From Gonatopus flavifemur (lineage: Eukaryota > Arthropoda > Insecta > Hymenoptera > Dryinidae), in NCBI GenBank assembly GCA_018340375.1, contig JAFFJZ010000004.1:33950001-34014000 (forward strand): DNA of 64,000 nt. Reading direction: 5' to 3'. This document shows, in pieces, positions 23,975 through 37,700 of this stretch (position 1 is the stretch's first letter; each line of letters starts with the position of its first letter). The translations under genes and the position numbers were made by a program. A model generated the notes under the pieces. That model saw nothing but the letters and a program-made list of their open reading frames with translations. It did not search any database and was not told the DNA's origin.

Positions 23975-24640
23975 AATTTTAGGTCAAATTGAAGATTAAC
24001 CCGTTGGTCGTGCCTTTACAAATCACAATCCTGCACTCGGAACAAAAATTCCAAATTCTCCTGAGAATATGGCTTGGACACCTTTAAGAACAACATAGAA
24101 TGTTTTTGATTGATTGAAAATTACCGATTCTCGGTGGAATTTTTTGAAGAAACAACTTCGTTTATTCCAAATTCACGCCATCTTTTTGAAATCGATTCAT
24201 TAAAAAAATTCTACGTCCGGCCGTATTTTTAGAGAGATTTCGAGTTTTTGTTCTAGATGCCGAATTTTAATCTATAAAGGTATGACCAGCGTAAACAATA
24301 GATTTCTCCAAGCTGCTCAGTGCCAGCATTTGTTTTTCAATAGAATTATATGATATTTTTTTATGCCTCAATACCTGTACTTTAATGTAGAGAAAACCAG
24401 AAGACAATAGATCTTCCCATTGATTTCAATTTGCATTGAGAAAATTATCCTTGATTTAATAAACACAAAGTGATAATACCCCTTGAGACTACAATGAATT
24501 TGAGTTTTCACCCTCATAATATTCTTTGCTAGACCTCTTTTTTCTTCAAATTGACTGTCAATTTATTAAATATTGAAAAATTCGGTTTTTCCGTGTATAA
24601 TGAACGAATAGTCAGTGGTTGTGTAACCGAAAGTGCTTTC

Positions 24641-24932
24641 TACTGAGGAATGAAGTATGAAAAAACGGCACGCTTCCTTTCCTTGTTGTAAACCCTTGTT
24701 TACCACACTGGGGTCAAATCTACCTCAATTTCAAGTCCCTTCATCCAGAGGGACGGGGTTTATAGCGACATCTGTTGATAGCCAAACCATGTCACTACTT
24801 TTTGGCGCCGTAACATTCCGGTGGACCCATTAGTCTGGTTGCACCAGTTATTGAAAGTTGTAAACTGAAAATTTTTGATGAAAACATATAGTTCATTTTT
24901 TTAGAAATTTTTTCCCTTCATTCCTCAATGTA
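24641..24932. mobile_element. Probable TA-flanked MITE with GAGGAATGAAG ends
   Basis: TACTGAGGAATGAAG at left and, in reverse complement, TACATTGAGGAATGAAG at right share GAGGAATGAAG with TA at both borders. The interior includes a GC-richer piece (TTTTGGCGCCGTAACATTCC). No coding capacity. Confidence 0.5.
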
Positions 24933-25149
24933 AATATTTTTCCATCCACAGCCATTGGAGGACTAACTTCTTTCTCAAAGAGTAACATTCCAAAAGTATG
25001 ATGTCCAATTTTCAGCTCAAAATATTGAAAAATAATGACATTAGGAATTTTATTGTGAAAACAGTCGCTTTTCCATTTTTCTTTTCATACTTCATTTTTT
25101 TAGTATACTAAAACTGATTTTTGACTCTACAATCTATGAGATCTTTCAA

Positions 25150-26880
25150 AGTAAACTTTAAATAAGTTTTAAAAAAATTGACAAGTGAAAATAATTGATA
25201 GTGCATTTGTTATAACAATTTTCATCGTTGAGTGGATATCACTCCAGTGTGGCAAGTATGTAATGTCTGTGAAGTGTGATAAACAAGGGTTAATGTATGT
25301 AGAATGTAACGTGAAAATAGAATAACCGTACTGGAATTGAATACAACCAGGCAACTGACTGAACATGATGAACGAGCAGATTGATTGGTATGCTTAACAG
25401 AATTGATAAAGTAATTATCATACTCAATAAATGTCATGTTTAATTATTTGATTAATAAGTATTGATCTCACAAAGATATATATATATATATCATTTATTC
25501 AAAATTCATTCCTCACTGACGATTGAATTGTAGCCATTTTCGTTTAAGATATAAAAACTTTAAATTTTGGTTTATTAGTTTTGACATTGTCACCAAATTT
25601 CGTATTGGAAGTTGGGAGAATAATTACACAGGAGAACAACAAAGATTTTTTTCCTCTGGTTTGAGAACAGAATTGGAGTAGTTATTGTATGCTAAATACA
25701 AAAAAATGTCAGATTTCTTGAATTAGTTCGATTTTTATAATTTTTTACATATAATTTCCATACGTAATCTAAATAATTGATTACTCCATGTATAAAATAT
25801 TATAAAGATAGAGCTAATGTAAAAAATCTGACATTAGTTTCGTATTTAGCATTTTTATAATCACTTCGAATCAATGTCCAAACCTCAAGAACTGGAATGT
25901 CTGTTGATCAGAGGTATATTAACAATCGGAAAGGCTTGCATTTTTATTATGTAACGAACTGACCTCGCTCCGCTCATATTCGTAATTTCAATTATAGGAA
26001 TGCGAGCACTGTTGAGATTATCAAAATATATTGTCTAGATTGTACAATTGCAAGCATAGCAAGCTCTATTCATTGCACGAAAATATGAAAGTTTTTAAAG
26101 GTCAATCGTTTTTGTAACGTCTCGTTCCAAATCTTGTAACCAAGTGCAATAAAAAGTACAAAATCCACATCTCATCAGTTACTGGTGAATAGAGATCCTT
26201 CTTTATTAAATAGCAAAAAGTATCCATTTCTTATAGGTTTTGATGAAATATCGACAGAAATTCGATATTTATTCTCTACAAAAATGTTCAATCAGATAGA
26301 GTTGGATTCAATAGACTACTCGAATAAAAATACATCACCGCATTTTACCAAAACTCATCGAAAACTGTATATATAATATTTTTGCCGAATCAAATTTGAT
26401 TTAATTCAAGTGTATTGTATGGGTTTATTTAATCAGGATTGGTATTGGAGCTCCGACTGAAAATTTATCTCATGAACCTTCACAAGCTAACCTCGATTCT
26501 ACTCGGATTCTCACAAGGAATGTAATATTGACACTGTTGAAAATTGTTTGAAATTTCATAACTTTTTCAGTTACATCTGTAACTGAAATTCCAAATTCTT
26601 GTTATTTGGATTGAAAATTGATTGACAAATGATTGAATCTCCAAATTTTTACCATATCATATCACTCATTTATGTATATTTCATAATTGAAATTTTATAC
26701 ACATGTACCTTAAATTTTCAGTTACGTGATTGGAAATTTCTGCCGTTCCATGTATTTGAAGTTTTGTGCAGAAATTTTTAACAGTGAAGACTATCTACTT
26801 GAACGTTGTCAAAAAAACTTTGCCTAAATCACAACTGAATTAAAAATTCCAAGCAAGATTTCGAAAAATCAAATCTGGTC
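25150..26880. other. AT-rich stretch, no supportable gene
   Basis: The only structure I see is a short (TA)n at about 25478-25491 and a loose inverted pair around 25700-25860 (TGTCAGATTTCTTG and AAAAAATCTGACATTAG). Open frames are short and without recognisable content. Confidence 0.4.
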
Positions 26881-26894
26881 TTTGGAATGATGTG

Positions 26895-27132
26895 CACGGA
26901 GAAAAATGAAGAAGTGAATTTGACATAATACCATTGGTCAACATTTTTTGGTAGCTCCTATGGTATTTCCAGTATGGCTTACTCCTTACAAAGCAAATCT
27001 TTCTTGAAAATCGGTCAAAAGTACTCCAATGGGGTAACTACTACTCTGAAAATAGTAATCCATATACTAACTGGGCACTGAAATAAGAGCTACCGCGATC
27101 AGAATAGCAGGTACTCCTCATTTTTCGCCGTG
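26895..27132. mobile_element. MITE with CACGGAGAAAAATGA ends
   Basis: The left end CACGGAGAAAAATGAAGAAG and the right end (reverse complement CACGGCGAAAAATGAGGAGT) match. TG flanks both sides. The inner arms share GGTAGCTC / GAGCTACC. No coding capacity. The TG flank is the same as at 6373-6674. Confidence 0.65.
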
Positions 27133-28769
27133 TGAAATTTGTGAATTTCATTTAGCTACAAAATTTAATATAAGATGTTACAGAAATCATTGACAATCCA
27201 AGAGCTTCACTTTCTTGTGAAAAGAATGAAGCTCGCTTCGCTTATATTTCAATTATCTAAGCAGAATTCGTTGAGCTCACATGTTTATCCGCCAAATAGT
27301 GCGCGCTTATTTCAAAATTGATGCCATCGGCGCCAAAGCTGGAGCAAAAGTTTCAGAGCATTATTGACGGAACAAACATGCTGTCTATACCAACTCTATT
27401 GCTATGCCCTATGATCAAGAACCGCAACCTAGAAGAATATTATAAACTATGTGTAGGTATTATTCAGTTCCATTCGAGAAAATTGAAAAAGTAATCAAGT
27501 CTGGCCATCTCTGAATATAAATCTCAAATCATGATCCATCTCCATTTTTCTCAACATGATATTGGAAATTTCACACTTATCCTCTTGAAAATGCACGAAT
27601 CAATTTCCTTACGATCATTACAATGTTTGCAAGAATTCCAAATCAAATCCCCTTGATAATTACTGTAATCATCATGAAGGATTCATTCGGATGACCTCAC
27701 AATAATTTCGCATGCGTTCAATGAAAGTGGGTTACACGGATTCACGATAATTAACTTTCATGTGAAGAAGCAAAATTTTTGATTCGGGAAATTACGAAGA
27801 TAACATATGAAGATCATGGAGATAAGATTAACGTACTCTTCATTCAAAAAATTGGACTTCACTTCGTTATGCTACGCATTCACTATAAGCTCGTGATTTT
27901 TAAAGAATTTACAGCATAAAAAGGACCACGTGTATGTGAAATTTATTGACATTTCTATCAAATTCATCTGACATTACTGAAAAAAATAGCGCTACGATGA
28001 TTTTCTTACGACGTATACGCAAAAGATTATGTGAAATAATAAAACTACATTCGATCGATTGTTTTGTCGTAAAAAAAATGCTATCAACTGAGAGAAAAAA
28101 AAGTAAATTAATAGTAATAGTTGTTAAAGGACTCGACTATGAATAGTGAACTGATTAATGGTTACACTAACTATTTCATCGTGAACTTGATCACCCTAAA
28201 TAGTGATTTGCACAATCAGTATTGTTATTTAGACTATGAAGCAGTGAAACTTATTATCCGTCACAGTTTAATCCTTTTTCAACTATTCTAATGGTGAATC
28301 CGACTATTTTTTTTCTCCGAATGTTGTCATAGACATTTTTCTGCGGGTGATCATTATAAACAATGAAGGTAGGATTTTTACTTGAAGAAAATCCTCAATA
28401 AGGGAAGAAAAATAGTGACTCAATAATACCACAATTGAATCTTTTATTAAATTGAATGACTTATTTTCTTCCATCGCTCATGAAAACAGTGATCTAGATA
28501 GATATTATACATAAATAAGAGTAAATTCTTGCTTCCAGAAGTATTATATAAAAAAATTCATCAGAGTAAAGAGACTTATACCGCCGTTGTAATTTTTTCA
28601 TAAAGGATGAAAATGGAAAGTGAACTTCATTGTTATCTCATCAATTTTCAGAAAAAAACATTCAATCAATTCGAAAAATGGAGAAAAAAAAGAAGATTAA
28701 ATCATTACCAGATAACATTTGATTCGTTGGAATGATGAAATGTCAAGAACGAAACTAGACGAGTTCCAT

Positions 28770-29010
28770 CGATTCACCACAAATAGACGTCTTTCTTGGT
28801 ATCCGTTAGATCACGTCGAGGAAAATACGGTGATGATCCGAGAGACACGATCAAGTAGCGGGTAGAAACGAAACAGAGTGAAGAGAGACTACTGCATGGC
28901 TGGTTGGCTTGGCGGCTTACTTGCTCGCTCGCTGGCAGTAAGCTGAATTCCCAAACGGGCGGGTGTGGCGACCGGCCCGCAGCGGGCATCCAAACGGATG
29001 CTCTACACTA
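28770..29010. promoter_or_regulatory. GC-richer island
   Basis: The block GGCTTGGCGGCTTACTTGC, GGCGACCGGCCCGCAGCGG is clearly GC-rich against AT-rich neighbours. Frames across it have no recognisable domain. Possibly regulatory; composition is the only evidence. Confidence 0.25.
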
Positions 29011-29582
29011 TCTCTATACTGTGTGTAACTGCTACAACAGGGTTTCTACAATTTTCCCTCTCTTTATATTGTACACAAATACAAACGCATACGGCTCTCA
29101 ATTTATTTTTTCTCTTTCTATGAGTGTAACCTCGAAGAAGTTTTTTGTATTTCATTTTTTTTTCATCAACAACAACAAAGTCTTTCTGATCCTTTTTGCA
29201 AAGTTCTACCACTTAACGGTCAATAATCACGATGAAGATTTACGGATTGACAAACTACGATGTTACATAAGTGCATTCATGGTTTTTAAATTCATCAAAA
29301 GGTGAGAGAGGTTTTGATATTTTTCCTCGCTGCATGAATGTATACCACATCAAGGTAAATGCTTAATTTACTTACACACGTGTGTTTGTGCATCATGGAA
29401 TAGTGATCAGAATTCTGATCCGTAACTAATGAATGCATAACAAGTTCTTCCTTTCGGATTCAGATAATAACCACACGAACTAAAAAACAAAAGCTCGATT
29501 TTCATTTATTTTCTTCAAAAGGAAAAGCAAAGTAAAGAAATTCATTTTCCTTTTTCATTGAACTAGAGATATTTTGTCAAAT

Positions 29583-29949
29583 TCATCCATTCAATTGAAT
29601 AAGAATCAGCATTTTATTGAAGTTAATTTCAATATATCTAAATTTTTGGAACTTCATCAATTCTCGAAACTTTTCATAAAAGATACCACTTTCTCGACTC
29701 GCCTTCTCGAGATTCAGATCAAATTTAGAGCGAAGGAAATTGTCTTGAATTGACCTAAGAGATGTGGTTAAAGAACGCACATACAACGTGTCCTATCTTG
29801 AAATTTGCCATTCGGATTTCTGGAATTTGAGAAGCTTCTAGCAAAGAAACATACAAATTCAAAATGATTGGTGCTTGCGGTAATTCCTCATCAGGAATAT
29901 TTTTGAATAGGTAAACGATATTTTCGTATGTTTTATTCGAAGCCATCAA
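29583..29949 (-). pseudogene. Unrecognised protein-like minus-strand frames, possibly broken
   Basis: Two consecutive overlapping minus-strand frames (29755-29949 and 29583-29786) read like folded protein, with alternating charged and hydrophobic residues (for example VYLFKNIPDEELPQAPIIL). They could be one sequence joined by a frameshift near 29770. I recognise no family and see no splice sites or start context that prove it. A third stop-free minus-strand stretch lies at about 30130-30320. This may be chance. Confidence 0.15.
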
Positions 29950-31483
29950 TTGTGGAAGAATTCTCAGAATTATGTATCAACTGTATATAATTCAATATAA
30001 TTACTGTATAATTATATATAAATTTTATCTAATCATGAAAATTTAGTCTCAATCAGATATTCAGAACTTTCAAATGCTCAAATGCTAGTCTTAATAGTAC
30101 AAAATTAGTAGAATTGAATGAAGTTTTTATCTCAGCGATTATTTTTACCATTCATTGATATCGGGAACGCATTGGTTATATCTGATAAAAATCTGTCACC
30201 AAACTCAATAGAGTTGCGAACTTTTTCATATCTCTTCGCGTCCGAAGGTAGAGAAGGTTTGCAGCAAATTTTCTTTGATAAATCTATCGCAAGTCTTGTT
30301 GTATTAATAATCAGACTATAGCTTTGTTACAATCAGAATATCACGGTACTATGGAAGTATACAGAAACACAATCTGATCGAAATGTCACCTATCTGCCTG
30401 ATAAGCCCTACGTTGTACCACTGGAACAATATCATGAGATTTCTGAATCCTATACAATATGACGATTTAATTATTAATTTATAACTTATACAACTGTTAA
30501 ATCCAGCTAAGTGTTACTTAGAACTTATCTGAAGAACATATACAAATTTTATCCGAATTTCCGTCCAAGCCTCTGATACAATCCATTGTAATTCATCAAA
30601 CCGAAGACCACTTACAGTATAACCATTTGAACAGGCCCGCTTCGCCTACCCTCTCATCTAACCAGAGGTTGATACGTTGATGAGGGTAAAATCTTGAATT
30701 ATGTTTTTAAGCATCTCTATGGGCAATCTTCGTAAATAAAAACGAAGTCGATATGTCACGAAATCAAAGGATATTGAGGGGAATTCGAATGAGAATACTC
30801 GACTACGTCTGATTCCCCGAGGGGCCGAATTTCGAGAAATTCCTTTTTAATGATTACTCACTGCACGGGAACAACATATTCTTTGAATTTCATGGATTCG
30901 GGAGTTCAAGTTGAGCTTTAATAAGTGAGTGAGTGGATCAGTTAGTCAGACAGTTTGTAACGATTCCTGTACAAGTTTGGATTCATTCACTATTTATTGT
31001 GAGAATGCTTGTTCGTAGCAAGAGAAATTCTTATAACCATGGTATTTATAATTACCAATCACGTAACGCTCGCATAACAATCCGGAAATATGGAACGTAT
31101 TTTTTTGTACAGAGCTCATGGTTGGCGAAAACATCGTGTCAAAATATATATGGATTTTAAATCCCATAATTCATACAGAAAAATCAGAGGAATTCTTCAA
31201 TTCAATAATATCAGGTAGTATTCGATATTATCTTGACATATTTTCAATTTCCTCTGGATATATATTGTAGAAATTACATAATCATGGCATATCCGCGACA
31301 ATTAAAATTCCCGGTTGAAAACAACATAACGGGAATGTTGATTAATGAAAGTGGTAAAGGAAAGAAGGTCATGATAACCTTTTGAGTCACGATTCCCAAG
31401 GATAGAAAAATTCTTTACAAACTTGAAGAAAGCAAAAACATTATACGTCAAGTACGCTCGAATTATGCATCATACATTTGGAG

Positions 31484-31616
31484 GAGTGATGGGGATCTTT
31501 GAAAAGGATCGATCTTTTTGTATTGGAAAAAATATATAATTTTCATAGATTTCAATAAAAATTCCATACTTTTTATATAAAAAAGGATCGATCTTTTTCA
31601 AGAATCTCCATCACTA
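31484..31616. mobile_element. hAT-like MITE, AGTGATGGGGAT family
   Basis: The left end GAGTGATGGGGATCTTTGA pairs with the right end (reverse complement TAGTGATGGAGATTCTTGA). AAAGGATCGATCTTTTT occurs in both arms. Flanks atttgga and atttgag resemble an aged duplication. No coding capacity. It is related to the element at 41206-41337. Confidence 0.65.
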
Positions 31617-32219
31617 ATTTGAGAAAGCTCAATCTTTTTGTATAAAAAATAACAAGGATCCCGACTATCACCATTGTCACGCACAATTTTCCACGCAGGG
31701 GAACGAGGAACAAAGCACGATGATTGAATTTGAAATAAAGATAATGTAAATCAATTCAGCATAATGCAGTATGTGAATTTTTGATTACGATTCAAGGTCA
31801 CGACAAAATCAATGAATCCATCAATTTTACGCATGATAATACAGATAGGATGACTCGAAGATCTCAATTGCGCCACAGCATTGAAAACTCGATCCTCACG
31901 AGAAAGAAAAGAAATGAAAGAAGGTATGAAGAAAGAATGAATGATGAAGTGTTAATTACCTGCGATGAATTATCTGCGGTAGAAACAAAGACGCTCGAAA
32001 TCAGTCCACAGTGTTTTTTCAATTTTTACGGAAAAATAAAAACAGTACACGAATGATGTTATATATTTATGTATACACATGAATCGTTATCCACACATAA
32101 ACACATACACTTTGTCACAAAATATGAAAGTCGTGCTTGCACTATTTCTTTTTCAAGAAGTCAACTCGAAAGTTGTGTATCCGTGCGTATGGCATATATC
32201 CACGTATCCGAAACCGTCT

Positions 32220-33210
32220 GTGACCATTGGTTTCCTCCTTCCTCTTTGATTTTGCTTCCTACTACCACAACCTCTTCTCTCCAAGTGCCGCCAAAGATCC
32301 GTGAAAGGCTGGGAGAGTGCGGTGTAGTAGTGGAGAGAAGGTGAAGGAGGATGAGTTGTGCGCGCACGAGACTATACTGTTGAAGAGAAGGAAAAGAGAA
32401 CACGAAAGCTGCTGCTACTACCAGCTGAAGACGATCGGTTCTTGAGCGGGGGCGCTCCCTTTTATCTTCTTTTTTTCTGTCGCTTCGTCTTCTTCTTCTA
32501 CTACTTTTTCCTCTTCCTCAACCGCACCGCGTCTAATTCGCTCTTTATTCATAAAGAGAAGAACGAAGCAAAAATAAGTGCAAAAGAGAGTCACGTAGAT
32601 TATTGACTCAATTATAGTTCAACTAGAGACAATCGACGATATCGTGTGAATTTCAGAAAAACAAAAGTTCGCTTGTTGCTTCCTCAAGCACATTACCGTT
32701 GTTTCAACTGCCACTATGAAGTCTGCGGTCGTTATTCAGAGACCGCTTGCGACTCCTCAATGTGTACTAACGCGTAGAGTTGGTAGGAGCGACTACAAAA
32801 GAAAGGATGAAGAGAAGGAGGCGATAGGCGGGTGAGGGTTGGGAGATGGAACGAACGGTAGCACAGTAGCAAACCGAGTTGACTAGGTGGCCGAGTGGTA
32901 TCTCACCCGCGAAAAGCGTCTGTCTCCTTCCGCGCGCGATCAGGTGACAAGGAGTACTTCAACACATACATACACACATTTGGTACTAGCGAGACGTTAC
33001 GAGAGCCAGCCAGACGGAAGAGGGAGACGGTTGTAAAGGAGGAAGGGAAACCCCGTTGCAAGAGTGACGAGGAGGCCAACATTGGGGAGAAACGGAGAAG
33101 GGGAATCATAGGGAGGAAGAAAAAAAATAGAATCGACAGACGGGCGGCATAGAGTCCAATGTGTAGGAGAAGGATGTTAGAACGTTGAGAGAGTAAACAG
33201 GTGACGGGAT
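32220..33210. promoter_or_regulatory. GC/GA-rich island, candidate promoter region
   Basis: A kilobase of raised GC and CpG (GTGCGCGCACGAGAC, GCGGGGGCGCTCCC-like, CCTTCCGCGCGCGATCAGG) with CT- and GA-rich tracts, like the 3.9 and 14.0 kb islands. I found no TATA box at a clear start and no coding frame with a recognisable domain. It may be an upstream promoter or first exon of a transcript on either strand. Confidence 0.3.
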
Positions 33211-33589
33211 AGACACGAGGTCAATGGAAAAAATGACAAAACAAACAGAAAATAACGTGAAAATTTTTATCGTGTATCATTCTACAGGGAAAAAAATATT
33301 TGTTGAAAAATCAATGGGACTTTTCTCTCTGATCTTGAATTTCATTGAAATTAATTCTCCTTTTTCTGAACTTGTTTCTCATAAAATTCAAATAAGTTGC
33401 ATACGATGAAGCATCATTAAGAAGAAAAAAAACTCTGGAATCGTGAATATAGTTGATCGATTTTCATGCGTATCGATTGTTCTTTAATTTAAGATAGAAA
33501 TATATACGTGGAAAAAACTGATATTGAAAAAATAATAAAATGAGTGGCGAGGATAAGGTGAGTAGAAAGTATTCGCGCATAGGGACAAA

Positions 33590-33990
33590 GTTTGTGCGAT
33601 CGGGATTTCTGCTGTAGTGCAAACGGTTCGACGTGCGGTAGAATACTGGCAGACGGGCGGTTGGCTCCATGCAGAGAGTCGTTCTGTCTGTCTCTCTGTG
33701 CATCCGACCATCCGTCCGACAGAGGTGGGCGGGCAGGCGAACGACTGAAACTGCTCTCTGTACATAGCGGGTGGCGATAGTCTTCATGGTATACATGCTA
33801 CGTTACGGGATGATAGAACAACAGAGACGAGAACAGAAGAAGAGAGATAGACGGTTAAGCCCCACTGCTATTCTCCCACACCCTATCATCCACGCGCGTT
33901 CGGGACATCCACACTATACACTCGTACTAACCCACACGCGGATAAGGTTTTTTTCGATACGAAGCAGAAGCACAAGACTATGTTCCATAA
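33590..33990. promoter_or_regulatory. GC-richer island
   Basis: CpG-rich DNA (GGTTCGACGTGCGGTAG, GGGCGGTTGGC, ACCATCCGTCCGACAG) with three overlapping open frames on both strands, none with recognisable features. It continues the island at 32.2-33.2 kb after an AT-rich break. Confidence 0.3.
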
Positions 33991-34617
33991 TTAGCGGGCA
34001 TATACTTCCCTAAAGGCTTTTCTTTTTCTTTTTTTTTGCATTCAAGCTATAAAATATTTTGAAGCCAGAAAAATGATTGTCACTTATGAATGGATGATTT
34101 TTTCACATGAAGCAAAATTTTCGACCTCACTTGTGGGAATGGTTTTCAACGCGAGATGTTCTTTTTTGCCAATTTCGGAGGGAAAACGGGACGTTGTTTA
34201 TCGGAAATTTTGCACGTCGAATCAATTAAGTTATAGATTCATGGTTTATAACTGGTTTTAGGAACATAGAGTTACAGGACTATGTGGTTTTGAAACGAAG
34301 AACGGTATACAAACGTTCAAGGCCGTATTCAAGGCGGGACGGGAAAGGGCAACCGCTTGGAATCTCTACAATCAAAAGAGCTAGTATTTGGTGACGAGTG
34401 GGAAGCTTCAATCCAAATGGGGTTCCACAGATTCTACAGGATTTTAATTCTGCAGAATTCTTCTACACACGGAGAAGTGTTAGCATGTCCCGGATAAAGT
34501 TGTTTCATAATGTTACTCACTCAAATACCTGTTCAAAATTACTGTACCTGGTGTTATAATATGAAAGAATCATTGTTATTTGATCGTACACACTGTTGTA
34601 ACTTCGGAAAGGGACAA

Positions 34618-34909
34618 CCCAGTGAGCACTCTTAAGGGGAAGAGATCTTTAAGAGGTCTTTTGAAAGAGCTCTGTCAATGTTATCATATTGATATCTGAA
34701 TGGTATCATTTTTCTGAGATCTCAGAAAAAAACCCTCTTAAAGAGTTCGTTTGGATAACATTCTGACAATCTCTTATTTTCCTCAGAAATCGACGCATCT
34801 GATAACATTCTGATATCTTTATGTTAACCTTCTGAAAGATCTATCTGACCTCTTACACATATTTAGGAGATCTTTAACAGCTCCGGATGATAACATATTG
34901 TTCACTGGG
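34618..34909. mobile_element. CCCAGTGA-ended foldback with AGATCTTT reiteration
   Basis: The left end CCCAGTGAGCA and the right end (reverse complement CCCAGTGAACA) match at 10 of 11. The 292-bp interior repeats AGATCTTTAAGAGG, GATAACATTCTGA and TCTTAAAGAG words on both strands. No coding capacity. Confidence 0.6.
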
Positions 34910-35610
34910 AACTTTGTGATCCAAGTCTGCCTCCAAGATATTAATAAATATAGTAATTCATGATATATTTTTTCCTCCTTGTAAAAAGAATTTCATTCTA
35001 AAAAACACAGTCTATCTACACAGTCGAAATATCAATGTTTTTGATTTCACAAGAATTATCTATGAAAATACAATCCTACAGGAGTGAACAACTGAAACAT
35101 ATCTAGTTGCTGAACCCCATAGAATAGATGACCGCCTCTTCCCTACAAACATCGATTCTCTGGGAGCTGCATCGTGTTTGATCATGCTAGATTAGCTAAT
35201 CTTATCGCACTTGTGATCTGTAGAAATTGAATCTTGCACAAGGTTGACTCTACAGAAATGAAATTCTACTGAATCAAAATAGTAATCCAATAAATTGGGA
35301 ACAAGCTTTGATCTTACAGAAGCAATTAATATCCTACAACATGATATGGAGCCATGTGATCACCAAAACGAACCTAAATATGTTGAAGCTGCATTCTAAT
35401 CCTTAATGAATGTGACTTGCGAGATGAAATTTAGAGAAATCCTAATTCCGATCATATAAGTCTTGACCCAAAAATTGCGTATACAAAAGCTTTGAATGAT
35501 GTAAAAACTGACACTTGCCAATATTGACAACTTAATCAGACCAGCATGGTGCCAGTTGCTGTGCCAATAGCTAAGAAATACAGGTTGAAAATATAGTAAT
35601 CTTTGATACA

Positions 35611-36375
35611 AATTGGAGAATATTTCTTAAAATCTGAGAATTTTTCTTAAATGCATGATAAAGAGGAAAGTGTCCACTTTTTTGTGAAATTGTATTCGAA
35701 AAACAATGGAAAATTATCAATAGTTATCAAAAAATAGAGAAACATATGAAGTTTCCAAGAGTCGCGCGTGGAATTTTACAAACCCGTGAAAAAATGATCA
35801 GATCTGACCAGATCTAAATTTTGGCCAGTTCTAAACAGATCTATTAGGATCTGAAAAACTGCGATTTTGGCTCGTGTTTGTCATAATACATGTGCAGAAT
35901 CAAATTCACATACAGACAGATATCACAAAATTCCTGATAATTGAACCATCAATTGTTCATTAAGCTCGAATGTAATATTCAATTCAGATCTAACGAGATC
36001 TACTCAGATCTAACCAGATGTGCTAAGATCTGACCAAATCTACTGAGATCTGAACAGATCTAATCAGATCTTTCGAACCAGGTCTGACCAAAAATCAGAT
36101 CTAATCAGATCTACCGAACCAGGTCTGACCAAAAATCAGATCTACTCAGATCTATTTAGATATGAATAGATCTAATGATTCTTTCCTGGAAAGACAAAAG
36201 AAATCTCAATATCCTATTATTCCCTTTGTGAAATTTCATACGCGACTTTTGGAAAGTTCATATGTTTCTCTATTTTTCATTGTTCTTCGAATACAGTTCC
36301 ACAAAAACCTGAACCGTTTTATCCTCATTATGCATTCAAGAAAAACTCTTGGATTTTAAGAAATATTCTCCAATT
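35611..36375. mobile_element. Foldback with AGATCT-reiterated core
   Basis: AATTGGAGAATATTTCTTAA at left mirrors TTAAGAAATATTCTCCAATT at right, and the outer arms (about 170 bp) pair throughout. The core, 35795-36175, repeats CAGATCTAACC-type words about every 10-11 bp, roughly one helical turn, including a 39-bp unit duplicated at about 36075 and 36115. Part of the core recurs inverted at 37355-37700. No coding capacity. Confidence 0.7.
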
Positions 36376-37354
36376 CTAATTTAAGATTATATATTTTCGA
36401 CCTGCATTTTTCTCTGTGTACTGACCTACTATTGAAATTATAACAGCGTCTCATATATACAACAAACAGTAAAACTTACTCTCATCTTGAATATCAGAAC
36501 TATTTAAAATTACCAACGCGTGAACAAGTTTAAAGTGCTTTTTAGGGCACCCTATGGATATAATATATATATGTTTTGCATATATATGATATATGAATGT
36601 GCGTTTTTATCCCACTTTAACAACAACTTTAACCCTCTGTACGGGGAGTATAATCCATCACTTCCCCATATGAAATATAATGATTACTCTAAAAGACTCT
36701 GCCTTAAACTTTATAAGAATATTATGAAATGATTTACATAAACAGTTTATTAAATTTTATAACAAAATATTGAATTCAATCATTTAATTCTGATTACTAA
36801 AAAATTTTTTGTCAATTTCAATAACGTATTTGCGAACTTCGATAAATAGTTGTTATACTTCAACGATAAATTTTGAAATTTCATCACTAATATTGAATTT
36901 CAAAACTATTAATCACTTTGACATGATATTTCATAAAAAAGTTCGTAGTAAGTTTAAGAATTTTTCTAACACTATATTCTTACTTACTTCACATCAACGC
37001 CGGAACATGTTTAGATTTTCCATGAAAATTTATATTTCCACGCAATGAAATAGTTGTCGCAAAAAATTAACTGTAAGTTTTTCAAGATACAAAGTAAAAA
37101 TGCCCATCATTAAAATTGAGAGATTTATGGATTTTCACGAAAATTCCTTATTCGGTAGATATTATATTTGAAATAATCGTAAATTACTGTGAACTTTTCT
37201 AGAATCAAATGCCAATATCATGACTTTTCTTGTCAATCCTAATCTGGTTCAGGGTTAACGACATACCACAGTGATTTTAACTGTATTTTTCTATCCGCGT
37301 ATATCTCATAAATCAATCGTATGTTCAACGTCAAAACTGGTATCCCGTAAGGAA

Positions 37355-37700
37355 ATCATCAGATCTATTCAGATCTCAATAGATCTAAGAAGGTCTGATT
37401 TTTCAGCAGATCTGGTTTGAAAGATCAGATCAGATTTGCTTAGATCTTAGTCGATCTAATCAGATCATGGCACATTTCTTACGATCTGAGTAGATCTTGT
37501 TAGATCTGAATTGAATATTACATTCGAGCTTAATGAACAATTGATGGTTCAATTATCAGGAATTTTGTGATATCTGTCTGTATGTGAATTTGATTCTGCA
37601 CATGTATTATGACAAACACGAGCCAAAATCGCAGTTTTTCAAAGCTTGATAGATCTATTAAGATCTGACAAAAATTTAGATCTTGTCAGAACTGATAATT
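37355..37700. repeat. Inverted partial copy of the AGATCT element
   Basis: From the GATCTGAGTAGATCTTG region near 37485 to AGATCTTGTCAG near 37690 this mirrors 35803-36010, including the unique piece between (CATTCGAGCTTAATGAACAA, GACAAACACGAGCC). With the first copy it can form a long hairpin with a 1.2-kb loop. Confidence 0.75.

Noticed and set aside
33464..33796. 93-110 codon frames in the GC island
   Set aside because: Same reason: overlapping frames, no domain, no splice sites found.
35795..36175. CRISPR-like array
   Set aside because: The AGATCT words are only about 10 bp apart with no unique spacers, and the DNA is eukaryotic.
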